Assembly (NCBI GenBank): GCA_934119965.1
Contig: CAKOTA010000004.1
Span: forward strand, 18,364 to 82,363
Length of the DNA: 64,000 nt
Source of the DNA: an uncultured Bacilli bacterium
Lineage (GTDB): Bacteria > Bacillota_I > Bacilli_A > RF39 > UBA660
Direction of reading: 5' to 3'
The stretch's first letter is position 1. Each line of letters starts with the position of its first letter. The notes below the pieces were generated by a model. The model made no database searches. It was not told the DNA's origin and worked only from the letters and a program-made list of their open reading frames with translations. The translations under genes were made by a program, and so were the position numbers. Shown piece after piece: positions 26,055-34,399 of this stretch.

Positions 26055-26294
26055 ATGGACATGACCAAAGTGTATGATTTAAATGATTTTGAACAAGGAA
26101 TGACCAAAAAGACAATTAAAGAAGTGTATAAAATATTAGAAGAAAAAGGCTATAATCCAACTAATCAAATAGTCGGTTATTTAATGAGTGGTGATCCTGG
26201 CTATATTACAAGTTATAATAATGCACGAAATATGATTATGCAACTAGATCGTAACAAATTATTAGAAATTTTAGTTAGGAATTTTATTAAATGA
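26055..26294 (+). CDS. ireB: IreB-family regulatory phosphoprotein (UPF0297)
   Basis: IreB is a small protein phosphorylated by the PASTA kinase IreK in Enterococcus, where it affects cephalosporin tolerance. The 79 residues match the family in length and sequence, with TKKTIKEVYKILEEKGYNP, QIVGYLMSGDPGYI and NARNMIMQLDRNKLLE. Threonines near the N-terminus (MTK) are at the known phosphorylation region. It starts the conserved cluster ireB-ruvX-DUF1292-mltG-trmR and overlaps ruvX by 4 bases. Confidence 0.95.
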   Translation: MDMTKVYDLNDFEQGMTKKTIKEVYKILEEKGYNPTNQIVGYLMSGDPGYITSYNNARNMIMQLDRNKLLEILVRNFIK

Positions 26295-26719
26295 GATATT
26301 TAGGACTTGATTTAGGGACAAGAACATTAGGCATTTCTAAAAGTGATGCTACTGGCACAATCGCTTCTGCTTATAAAACAATTAGATTTAACGATTCTGC
26401 TTATGATGAATTAATTCCCGAATTAAAGGAAATAATACTTAATGATAAAATTGAAAAAATAGTCTTAGGCTTACCTAAAAATATGAATAATACTATTGGA
26501 GAACGAGGAAATACTACAATTGAATTTAAAAATTTAATTGAGGAAAAATTAAATATTGAAGTAATATTACAGGATGAACGACTATCAACTGTGGAAGCTA
26601 CAAATTATATGTTAGAAGCTGATATTTCTAGAAAAAAAAGAAAGAAAAAAATTGACTCTTTAGCAGCCAATATAATATTACAAACATATTTAGATAAAAT
26701 GAAAGGAATGAAATTATGA
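26291..26719 (+). CDS. ruvX: Putative Holliday junction resolvase RuvX/YqgF
   Basis: The 142-residue RNase H-like protein shows MRYLGLDLGTRTLGIS, IVLGLPKNMNNTIGERG and LQDERLSTVEA, the three conserved acidic blocks of the YqgF family. The family is linked to Holliday junction resolution and 16S rRNA 5' processing. It overlaps ireB and the DUF1292 gene by 4 bases on each side, so the three are translationally coupled, as in Bacillus (yrrK). Confidence 0.94.
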   Translation: MRYLGLDLGTRTLGISKSDATGTIASAYKTIRFNDSAYDELIPELKEIILNDKIEKIVLGLPKNMNNTIGERGNTTIEFKNLIEEKLNIEVILQDERLSTVEATNYMLEADISRKKRKKKIDSLAANIILQTYLDKMKGMKL

Positions 26720-27000
26720 AAGAAGAAAAAATGACTTTTAAAGTTTTTAATGATGAAGGAAAAGAAATAGAATGTGAAGTATTGTTTACATTTGATTCAG
26801 ATGAAACAAAAAAAAGCTATATGGTTTATACTGATAATACAACAGATGATGAAGGAAACACAAAAGTGTATGCATCAATTTATGATCCAAAAGAAGAAAA
26901 TCCAAAATTGCTACCAATTGAAACTGATAAAGAATGGAAAATAATAGAAACTATTTTAGAAGAAATTCAAAAGAAAGTAACTGAAGGAGACGAGCAATAA
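26716..27000 (+). CDS. DUF1292 protein (YrzB-like)
   Basis: The 94-residue acidic protein has the DUF1292 pattern: MTFKVFNDEGKEIECEVLFTF, a KKSYMVYTDN strand, KVYASIYDP, and LLPIETDKEWKIIETILEEI. The biochemical role of the family is unknown. It follows ruvX with a 4-base overlap and precedes mltG, the usual order in Bacilli and Clostridia. A hairpin overlaps its stop codon and may reduce read-through into mltG. Confidence 0.9.
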   Translation: MKEEKMTFKVFNDEGKEIECEVLFTFDSDETKKSYMVYTDNTTDDEGNTKVYASIYDPKEENPKLLPIETDKEWKIIETILEEIQKKVTEGDEQ

Positions 27001-27012
27001 TAGCTCGTTTTT
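26990..27012 (+). terminator. Hairpin between DUF1292 gene and mltG
   Basis: ACGAGC and GCTCGT form a GC-rich stem, followed by five T. It lies only four bases before mltG and leaves that gene without a clear ribosome site, so it may be an attenuator rather than a full stop. Confidence 0.6.
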
Positions 27013-27016
27013 AGCG

Positions 27017-28090
27017 ATGAAAAAGAGAAAATTAAAAATGAAACCAATATTAATAATGGTTACTATTATAATATTGATTCCGATAATAATTTATAATTAT
27101 AATTTAAGTAGCGTTTCAAATAAAAAAGAAGAAGTAATGTTTATTGTAGAAGATGGCGATACTTATAGTTCATTGGCTACTACTTTAAAAAAAGTTCAAC
27201 TAATTAAATCCGAATTTTTTTACAAATTATACATTAAAATTCATAACCCCAAAAATTTACAAGTTGGAACTTACTATTTAAACAAAAATATGAATGTAAA
27301 AAAAATAGTAGAAACTCTAAATAAAGGACCACATTCGTCTGGCAAATATGTCAATATTACTTTCAAAGAAGGAATTAATATGAGAAGTATTGCTAGAATG
27401 ATTGGTAATAATACTAATATAAGTGAAGAAGAAGTTTATAAAACATTGAAAGATGAAAACTATTTAAATAAAGTTATTAAAAAATATTGGTTTTTAGATG
27501 ATGTTATAAAAAATGACAAAATTTATTATTCTTTAGAGGGTTATTTGTTTCCTGATACATACGAGGTAAATATTAATGGAGAAGTAACTGATATATTTGA
27601 TGCTATGTTAAACAATATGGAAAAGAAATTGGAACCATATAAAGAACAGATGTTAAATAGTAAGTATAGTGTTCATGAGATTCTTACTTTAGCATCCATA
27701 GTTGAAATGGAAGCTGCAAATAGTGATGATCGTGCTGGTGTAGCAGGAGTATTTATTAATAGATTAAATAATGGTTGGAGCTTAGGTAGTGATGTAACAA
27801 CATATTATGGAATAAAAGTTGATGTAAGTGAAAGGGATTTATATCAATCAGAAATTGAAACATTTAATGATTATAATACAAGACATGCTAAAATGGCTGG
27901 AAAACTTCCAATTGGACCAATTTGCATTCCTAGTATTGACTCAATAAAAGCAGCTATAAGCCCTACTAGTCATAATTATTATTATTTTGTGGCGGATAAG
28001 AACAAAAAAACATATTTTTTCAAGACATATAATGAACATATAAATAAAATCAATGAATTAAAGAGGAATGGATTATGGTACGAATATTAG
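27017..28090 (+). CDS. mltG: Endolytic murein transglycosylase MltG
   Basis: MltG cuts nascent glycan strands and so sets their length. The 357-residue protein has a basic start, one membrane segment (about 10-28), a LysM-like part (EDGDTYSSLATTLKK) and the YceG catalytic domain with GYLFPDTYEV, LASIVEMEAANSDDRAGVAG (catalytic Glu about residue 230), LGSDVTTYYG, and PIGPICIPSIDSIKAA. The start at 27017 lacks a clear ribosome site because a hairpin precedes it; ATG 27038 is an alternative. It overlaps trmR by 16 bases. Confidence 0.94.
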   Translation: MKKRKLKMKPILIMVTIIILIPIIIYNYNLSSVSNKKEEVMFIVEDGDTYSSLATTLKKVQLIKSEFFYKLYIKIHNPKNLQVGTYYLNKNMNVKKIVETLNKGPHSSGKYVNITFKEGINMRSIARMIGNNTNISEEEVYKTLKDENYLNKVIKKYWFLDDVIKNDKIYYSLEGYLFPDTYEVNINGEVTDIFDAMLNNMEKKLEPYKEQMLNSKYSVHEILTLASIVEMEAANSDDRAGVAGVFINRLNNGWSLGSDVTTYYGIKVDVSERDLYQSEIETFNDYNTRHAKMAGKLPIGPICIPSIDSIKAAISPTSHNYYYFVADKNKKTYFFKTYNEHINKINELKRNGLWYEY

Positions 28091-28656
28091 AACTAGAAGA
28101 ATATGCTAAAAAAAATAATGTTCCTATTATGATGAAAGATGGAATTGAATTCCTTTTAAAGTATATAAAAGAAAATAATGTTAAGAATATTTTAGAAATA
28201 GGTTCAGCTATTGGATATTCAGCTATTCGTATGTGTTTAATTGATGATGATATAAAAGTAACAACAATTGAAAGAGATGAGAACAGATATAAAGAAGCTG
28301 TAAAAAATATTGATGAATTTAAATTATCTGATCGAATAACTATTATATATGATGATGCTTTTAATGTAGAACTTAAAGATAAATATGACTTAATATTTAT
28401 TGATGCTGCTAAAAGTCAATATATAAAATTTTTTGAAAAATTTAAATTTAATTTGAATAAAAATGGTGTTATTGTATCTGATAATTTAGATTTTCATGGA
28501 CTAGTAAAAAAAAGCCTTAATGAAATTGAAAGCAGAAATGTAAGAGGTTTAGTTAGAAAACTTAACAATTATATTGAGTTTTTAAAGAATAATGAAGAAT
28601 TTAATACTACTTTTTATAGTATTGGTGATGGTATTTCAATATCTAGAATGAGATAG
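28075..28656 (+). CDS. trmR: O-methyltransferase TrmR (YrrM), tRNA 5-hydroxyuridine methyltransferase
   Basis: The 193-residue class I methyltransferase has the SAM-binding ILEIGSAIGYSAIRM near residue 40, the acidic TTIERDENRY strand end, and YDLIFIDAAKSQY, typical of the family-3 O-methyltransferases. B. subtilis YrrM (TrmR) methylates 5-hydroxyuridine at tRNA position 34 and lies next to mltG, exactly as here. The specific substrate call therefore rests on gene order as well as on family. Confidence 0.88.
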   Translation: MVRILELEEYAKKNNVPIMMKDGIEFLLKYIKENNVKNILEIGSAIGYSAIRMCLIDDDIKVTTIERDENRYKEAVKNIDEFKLSDRITIIYDDAFNVELKDKYDLIFIDAAKSQYIKFFEKFKFNLNKNGVIVSDNLDFHGLVKKSLNEIESRNVRGLVRKLNNYIEFLKNNEEFNTTFYSIGDGISISRMR

Positions 28657-28664
28657 TATTATTA

Positions 28665-28707
28665 TTGACAAATAACCAGTATTGAGGTTAAAATATATTT
28701 GTATAAT
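28665..28707 (+). promoter_or_regulatory. Promoter region of the giant pilin gene
   Basis: TTGACA (28665-28670) lies 18 bases from TAAAAT (28689-28694). A second TATAAT (28702-28707) with a weaker TTGAGG upstream may be a second start. An AGGAG ribosome site follows. Confidence 0.55.
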
Positions 28708-28723
28708 AGAAAGCAGGAGTAAT

Positions 28724-31700
28724 ATGAGAAAGAAAGGATTTACATTAATCGAATTACTAGCAACAATAGTTGTTTTAGCAATTATTGCTTTAATAGCAGT
28801 CCCATTAGTGTTTGGCATAATAGATAAAGCAAAACAAGCTGCATTCGAAGATAGTATTAAAGTATCAAGCAGACAAATCGAAATGTATTTATATCAACAA
28901 CAAATGTCAGATATCCCCGAAGGTGGGAGTATAAAAGTAAAGGATTTGAGTATAAAATCTGATTTTTTAGGAGGAAGTTTTAAAAAAGAAAATGGTGTAA
29001 TAGTAGCATATAAAATCAGAAATAAAAATTTTTGTGCTTCGGGTCCAATTGACAAATTAATTGTTGAAAAGAGTTGCGATGTTTTAGATACAACACCACC
29101 AACAGTAGATGTGTCAAAATTATCTTTAAGTAGTACAAGTAATACTATTAGAGTTATAATGAATCCTGGTTTTGCAACAGAAGATGAGTCTGATATTGTA
29201 AAATATGTAATAACTCTTTATCAAAATTTTGGTGACAAAAAATTAGTTGCAACAGCAGAAAAAACTGGTGATGATATTAGTGGATCAATTGTTACTCATG
29301 AATTTAAAGGTTTAGAGAGTAACAAAGAATATAAAGTTGAAATGAAAGTTATTAATTCAAAAAATTTACAATCTGATAGTGTATCAAAAACTATTAAGAC
29401 AGCATCAATTGATAAACCAACATATAGTGTAAGTCCAAGTGGATGGGCACAAAGTAAGACTGTAACGATTACATATCCAAGCGGATATACAAATGAATAC
29501 AGTTTAGATGGCGGTGTGACATGGAAGTCATATACAACGCCAATATCATTTAGTGCGAATGGAACAGTAATAGCTAGAGTAAGTGATGGTAATAATTATG
29601 TTACAGCTGCAAGTCAAACAGTAACACAAATAGATACAACAAAACCAACAGCTGCAAGTTTCACATATACGAAAACTAGTAAGTCAATTACTGTAACAGC
29701 AAGTGGAACAGATGCTGAGTCAGGAATTACACATTATCAATTTAGTAAAGACAATGGCTCAACATGGACAGCAGTTCAAACATCTAATAGTTATAAATTT
29801 GATAATTTAGCTACAGGAACATGTAATATTAAAGTAAAAGTAATAAATGGAACATACGCAAATGTTAAGGCAGTTAATGCAAATAACTCATTAGATAGTG
29901 CGTCTCAAGCAGTTACGACAACTACAATATCAACGCCAACATATGCAGTAAGTCCAAGTGGATGGGCACAAAGTAAGACTGTAACAATTACATATCCAAG
30001 TGGATATACAAATGAATACAGTTTAGATGGTGGTGCGACATGGAAGAAATATTCTGCACCTGTGTTATTTTCCGCAAATGGAACAGTAATAGCTAGGGTA
30101 AGTGATGGTAAGAATTATGTCACAGCTGCAAGTCAAACAGTGACACAAATAGATACAACAAAACCAACAGCTGCAAGTTTCACATATACGAAAACTAGTA
30201 AATCAATCACTGTAACAGCAAGTGGAACAGATGCTGAATCAGGAATTACTCATTATCAATTTAGTAAAGATAATGGTTCAACATGGACAGCAATTCAAAC
30301 ATCTAATATTTATACATTTAACGATTTAACAACTGGAACATATAACATTAAAGTAAAAGTAATAAATGGAACATACGCAAATGTTAAAGCTGTAAATGCA
30401 AATAACTCATTAGATAGTGCATCTCAAGCAATACCTACAGTAACGCTAATAACTCCAACATATAGCGTAAGTCCAAGTGGATGGGCACAAAGTAAAACTG
30501 TAACAATTACATATCCAAGTGGATATACGAATGAATATAGTTTGGATGGTGGTGTGACATGGAAATCATATACAGCACCAATATCATTTAGTGCAAATGG
30601 AACAGTAATAGCTAGAGTAAGCGATGGCAAGAATTATGTTACAGCTACTAGTCAAACGGTAGCACAAATAGATACAACAAAACCAACAGCTGCAAGTTTC
30701 ACATATACGACAACAAGTAAATCAATTAAAGTAACAGCTACAGGAGCAGACGCTGAATCAGGAATTACACATTATCAATTTAGTAAAGACAATGGTTCAA
30801 CATGGACAACTGTTCAAACATCTAATGTTTATACATTTAATGATTTAACAACTGGAACATATAACATTAAAGTAAAAGTAATAAATGGAACATACGCAAA
30901 TGTTAAAGCAGTCAATGCAAATAACTCATTAGATAGTGCATCTCAAGCAATTGCAACTAATGCTATAGCAGCACCAACATATAGTGTAAGTCCAAGTGGA
31001 TGGGCACAAAGTAAGACTGTAACAATTACATATCCAAGTGGATATACAAATGAATACAGTTTAGATGGTGGAACAACATGGAAGTCATATACAGCTGCGA
31101 TATCATTTAGTGCAAATGGAACAGTAATAGCTAGAGTAAGCGATGGCAAGAATTATGTTACAGCTGCAAGTCAAACGATAGCACAAATAGATACAACAAA
31201 ACCAACAGCTGCAAGTTTCACATATACGACAACAAGTAAATCAATTACTGTTGTTGCTACAGGAACAGATGCTGAATCAAAAATCACACATTATCAATTT
31301 AGTAAAGATAATGGTTCAACATGGACAACTGTTCAAACAGCAAATAGTTATACATTTAACGATTTAACAGCAGGAACATATAACATTAAAGTAAAAGTAA
31401 TAAATGGAACATACGCAAATGTTAAAGCAGTCAATGCAAATAACTCATTAGATAGTACAGCCCAAGCAATATCTACTGCTTCAATTGATAAACCAACATA
31501 TGCAGTAAGTCCAAGCGGATGGGCACAAAGTAAAACTGTAACAATTACATATCCAAGTGGATATACAAATGAATACAGTTTAGATGGTGGAACAACATGG
31601 AAATCATATACAAAAGCATTGAGCTTTACAGCAAATGGAACAGTAATAGCTAGAGTAAGTGATGGTAAGAATTATGTTACAGCTGCAAGTCAAACAGTAA

Positions 31701-33379
31701 CACAAATAGATACAACAAAACCAACGATGGCAAACTTCACATATGCGACAACAAGTAAATCAATTACTGTAACAGCAAGTGGAACAGACGCTGAATCAAA
31801 AATCACACATTATCAATTTAGTAAAGACAATGGTTCAACATGGACAGCAGTTCAAACATCTAATAGTTATAAATTCGATAATTTGGCTACAGGAGCATAT
31901 AATGTTAAGGTAAAAGTAATAAATGGAACATACGCAAACGTTAAAGCAGTCAATGCAAATAACTCATTAGATAGTGCAGCTCAAGCAATATCTACTACAG
32001 AAATTACAAAACCAATTTATGCAGTAAGTCCAAGTGGATGGGCACAAAGCAAAACTGTAACAATTACATATCCGACTGGATATATAAATGAATATAGTTT
32101 AGATGGTGGAACAACATGGAAGTCATATACAGCTGCAATACCATTTAGTGCAAATGGAACAGTAATAGCTAGAGTAAGCGATGGTAAAAACTATGTTACA
32201 GCTACTAGTCAAACAGTAACACAAATAGATACAACAAAACCAACAGCTGCAAGTTTCACATATACAAAAACTAGTAAGTCAATCACTGTAACAGCAAGTG
32301 GAACAGATGCTGAGTCAGGAATTACACATTATCAATTTAGTAAAGACAATGGCTCAACATGGACAGCAGTTCAAACATCTAATAGTTATAAATTTGATAA
32401 TTTGGCTACAGGAACATATAACATTAAAGTAAAAGTAATAAATGGAACATATGCAAATGTTAAAGCAGTAAATGCAAATAACTCATTAGATAGTGCATCT
32501 CAAGCAATTATTACTACTGCTATAGCAGCACCAACATATAGTGTAAGTCCAAGTGGATGGGCACAAAGCAAAACTGTAACAATTACATATCCGACTGGAT
32601 ATATAAATGAATATAGTTTAGATGGTGGAACAACATGGAAATCATACACAGCTGCGATACCATTTAGTGCAAATGGAACAGTAATAGCTAGGGTAAGTGA
32701 TGGTAAGAATTATGTCACAGCTGCAAGTCAAACGGTAGCACAAATAGATACAACAAAACCAACGGTAGCAAGTTTCACATATACGACAACAAGTAAATCA
32801 ATTAAAGTAACAGCAAGTGGAACAGATGCTGAATCAGGAATTACACATTATCAATTTAGTAAAGACAATGGTTCAACATGGACAACTATCCAAACATCTA
32901 ATGCTTATACATTTAGTAATCTATCAACTGGAACATATAACATTAAAGTAAAAGTAATAAATGGAACATACGCAAATGTTAAAGCAGTAAACGCTAATAA
33001 CTCATTAGATAGTGCGGCTCAAGCGGTTGCTACTAATGCTATAGCAACACCAACATATAGTGTTAGTCCAGCAAGTGGATGGGCATTGAGTAAAACTGTA
33101 ACAATTACATATCCAAGTGGATATACAAATGAATACAGTTTAGATGGTGGAACAACATGGAAATCATATACAGCACCAATAGTATTAACCGATTTAGGTA
33201 GTACTAGTGCAACAGTAATAGCTAGAGTAAATGACGGCGAAAACTATGTTGTAGCTGCAAGTCTTACAGTAACAAATATCTACTTAACAACAGCTGATAA
33301 AGTTTCATTTACACCAGCAGATTCAAGTTGGAATGTTACAAATGTGTATGAGGCATTGGAATATTTAAGAAATAATTAG
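28724..33379 (+). CDS. Giant type IV prepilin-like protein with tandem Ig/FN3-like repeats
   Basis: The 1551-residue protein starts with a class III prepilin leader, MRKKG, then FTLIELLATIVVLAIIALIA, with Glu at +5 for pilus assembly. A pilin helix runs to about residue 60, and a fibronectin-III-like domain spans about 125-228. Then come seven full 173-residue units and part of an eighth. Each unit holds two beta-sandwich-like halves (one with SPSGWAQSKTVTITYPSGYT, one with GITHYQFSKDNGSTW). The C-terminus is the module FTPADSSWNVTNVYEALEYL, found otherwise behind the membrane segment of the surface family. ATG 28724 is fixed by AGGAG and the leader. It is probably a pilus-tip adhesin or stalk. 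Confidence 0.88.
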   Translation: MRKKGFTLIELLATIVVLAIIALIAVPLVFGIIDKAKQAAFEDSIKVSSRQIEMYLYQQQMSDIPEGGSIKVKDLSIKSDFLGGSFKKENGVIVAYKIRNKNFCASGPIDKLIVEKSCDVLDTTPPTVDVSKLSLSSTSNTIRVIMNPGFATEDESDIVKYVITLYQNFGDKKLVATAEKTGDDISGSIVTHEFKGLESNKEYKVEMKVINSKNLQSDSVSKTIKTASIDKPTYSVSPSGWAQSKTVTITYPSGYTNEYSLDGGVTWKSYTTPISFSANGTVIARVSDGNNYVTAASQTVTQIDTTKPTAASFTYTKTSKSITVTASGTDAESGITHYQFSKDNGSTWTAVQTSNSYKFDNLATGTCNIKVKVINGTYANVKAVNANNSLDSASQAVTTTTISTPTYAVSPSGWAQSKTVTITYPSGYTNEYSLDGGATWKKYSAPVLFSANGTVIARVSDGKNYVTAASQTVTQIDTTKPTAASFTYTKTSKSITVTASGTDAESGITHYQFSKDNGSTWTAIQTSNIYTFNDLTTGTYNIKVKVINGTYANVKAVNANNSLDSASQAIPTVTLITPTYSVSPSGWAQSKTVTITYPSGYTNEYSLDGGVTWKSYTAPISFSANGTVIARVSDGKNYVTATSQTVAQIDTTKPTAASFTYTTTSKSIKVTATGADAESGITHYQFSKDNGSTWTTVQTSNVYTFNDLTTGTYNIKVKVINGTYANVKAVNANNSLDSASQAIATNAIAAPTYSVSPSGWAQSKTVTITYPSGYTNEYSLDGGTTWKSYTAAISFSANGTVIARVSDGKNYVTAASQTIAQIDTTKPTAASFTYTTTSKSITVVATGTDAESKITHYQFSKDNGSTWTTVQTANSYTFNDLTAGTYNIKVKVINGTYANVKAVNANNSLDSTAQAISTASIDKPTYAVSPSGWAQSKTVTITYPSGYTNEYSLDGGTTWKSYTKALSFTANGTVIARVSDGKNYVTAASQTVTQIDTTKPTMANFTYATTSKSITVTASGTDAESKITHYQFSKDNGSTWTAVQTSNSYKFDNLATGAYNVKVKVINGTYANVKAVNANNSLDSAAQAISTTEITKPIYAVSPSGWAQSKTVTITYPTGYINEYSLDGGTTWKSYTAAIPFSANGTVIARVSDGKNYVTATSQTVTQIDTTKPTAASFTYTKTSKSITVTASGTDAESGITHYQFSKDNGSTWTAVQTSNSYKFDNLATGTYNIKVKVINGTYANVKAVNANNSLDSASQAIITTAIAAPTYSVSPSGWAQSKTVTITYPTGYINEYSLDGGTTWKSYTAAIPFSANGTVIARVSDGKNYVTAASQTVAQIDTTKPTVASFTYTTTSKSIKVTASGTDAESGITHYQFSKDNGSTWTTIQTSNAYTFSNLSTGTYNIKVKVINGTYANVKAVNANNSLDSAAQAVATNAIATPTYSVSPASGWALSKTVTITYPSGYTNEYSLDGGTTWKSYTAPIVLTDLGSTSATVIARVNDGENYVVAASLTVTNIYLTTADKVSFTPADSSWNVTNVYEALEYLRNN
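29417..33276 (+). repeat. 519-bp tandem repeat within the giant pilin gene
   Basis: The anchor CCAACATAT or a close variant recurs at 29417, 29936, 30455, 30974, 31493, 32012, 32531 and 33050. Every step is exactly 519 bases (173 codons), so no unit has an indel. Copies are highly similar, including at silent sites, and differ in a patchwork way that suggests recombination between units. The eighth copy is partial and more diverged. Confidence 0.97.
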
Positions 33380-33394
33380 AAAGAAGGAAGAAAT

Positions 33395-33796
33395 ATGAAA
33401 AAGAAATTATTAATAGTATTATCATTATTTCTAGTAGTTGGATTAGCTACTGGATGTGGATGCAGTAAAAAGGAAGAAAAAAAACAAGATAAATTTAATA
33501 CAAATGAAAAAGTAGTTGAAAACAAAAATGTAGAGGATTTAACACTTACAAACACTTCATTAAAAGTAGATAAAAATTATTCAACATTAGTAACTTTAGT
33601 TTCAAACCCAACTAAAGAAGATAAAGAAGTAAGAATATTTAATATTCATGTAAAAGATAAAAACGGAAATGAAATCGTTACATTACAAGGATATGTTGGA
33701 GATGTAATTCCAGCTGGTGAATCTAGAGAAATTACTTCAAACGTTGATATGGATTTAAGTAATGCTGCTGATATTGAATATGAAATAGTAAAATAA
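33395..33796 (+). CDS. Lipoprotein with FxLYD-like domain
   Basis: The 133-residue protein has a signal peptide (basic MKKK, hydrophobic core) ending in a lipobox LATGC, with Cys at residue 21 for lipid attachment. A charged linker follows, then a small beta domain (residues about 50-133) with a strand pattern like FxLYD/DUF3426 domains: STLVTLVSNPTKEDKEVRIF, then VKDKNGNEIVTLQGYVGDVI and PAGESREI. Such domains are found in many Gram-positive lipoproteins of unknown role. It lies 15 bases after the giant pilin gene with a GAAGGAAG site and is probably in the same operon, which suggests a role near the pilus base. Confidence 0.85.
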   Translation: MKKKLLIVLSLFLVVGLATGCGCSKKEEKKQDKFNTNEKVVENKNVEDLTLTNTSLKVDKNYSTLVTLVSNPTKEDKEVRIFNIHVKDKNGNEIVTLQGYVGDVIPAGESREITSNVDMDLSNAADIEYEIVK

Positions 33797-33811
33797 TTTG
33801 TATAGTTTTTT

Positions 33812-33840
33812 AAGAATTGATATTTTATCAATTCTTTTTT
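33812..33840 (+). terminator. Terminator of the pilin-lipoprotein unit
   Basis: AAGAATTGATA and TATCAATTCTT form an 11-bp stem around TTT, followed by T residues. Confidence 0.9.
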
Positions 33841-33916
33841 ATAGTCAAAATTGTCCTTAATTATTGCAAACGAGAAACAAAAATGATAATATTACGTATG
33901 AAATAGGAGTAGGGAT

Positions 33917-34315
33917 ATGAATAAAAAAGGATTTACATTAATTGAGTTATTAGCAGTTATTGTTGTTTTAGCTGTTATAGTGCTAATCGCAACACCAATA
34001 ATATTAGGAGTAATTGATAAAGCAAAACAAGGATCTGCTGAGCAATCTGCAAATGGATATATAAATGCTATTGAAAATCAAGTTGTGACAAGTCAATTAA
34101 AAAATGAAAATGTAATTGTTGATGGAATTTATGATTTGCCAATGAATAATGTAGAAGTAAAAGGAAGTAAACCAACAAGTGGTTGGGTAGAAATAAAAAA
34201 AGGAATAGTAAAAAATTATTCAATGGTTGTTAATGGATATGTAATAACAAAGGAAAATGAAACGAAAAAGGGAGATTCAGTAATAACAATTTCGAAAGCT
34301 TTAATTTCTGAATAA
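33917..34315 (+). CDS. Type IV prepilin, small (major-pilin-like)
   Basis: The 132-residue protein has the leader MNKKG followed by FTLIELLAVIVVLAVIVLIA, with Glu at +5, and a typical long N-terminal helix with IILGVIDKAKQGSAEQSANG. The globular part is short (about 80 residues) and has no cysteines. Size and simplicity suggest a major or ComGC-like pilin. Unlike the other two pilins here, it lacks the C-terminal W-x-V-x-N-V module. It stands alone, with TTGCAA (33864) and TAATAT (33887) as a possible promoter and a clear terminator. Confidence 0.9.
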   Translation: MNKKGFTLIELLAVIVVLAVIVLIATPIILGVIDKAKQGSAEQSANGYINAIENQVVTSQLKNENVIVDGIYDLPMNNVEVKGSKPTSGWVEIKKGIVKNYSMVVNGYVITKENETKKGDSVITISKALISE

Positions 34316-34347
34316 AAAAAGAAAACTTAAAAATAGTTTTCTTTTTT
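34315..34347 (+). terminator. Terminator after the small pilin gene
   Basis: GAAAACT and AGTTTTC pair around a 7-base loop, flanked by an A run and a T run. Confidence 0.85.
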
Positions 34348-34399
34348 AACACTTAAATATTTTTTTAAAATAATGATATAATAATTATAGGTGTTTATA

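Noticed and set aside
29417..33276. Long tandem repeat considered as a CRISPR-like or satellite array
   Set aside because: The 519-base period is in frame, coding throughout and free of spacers, so it is a protein repeat.
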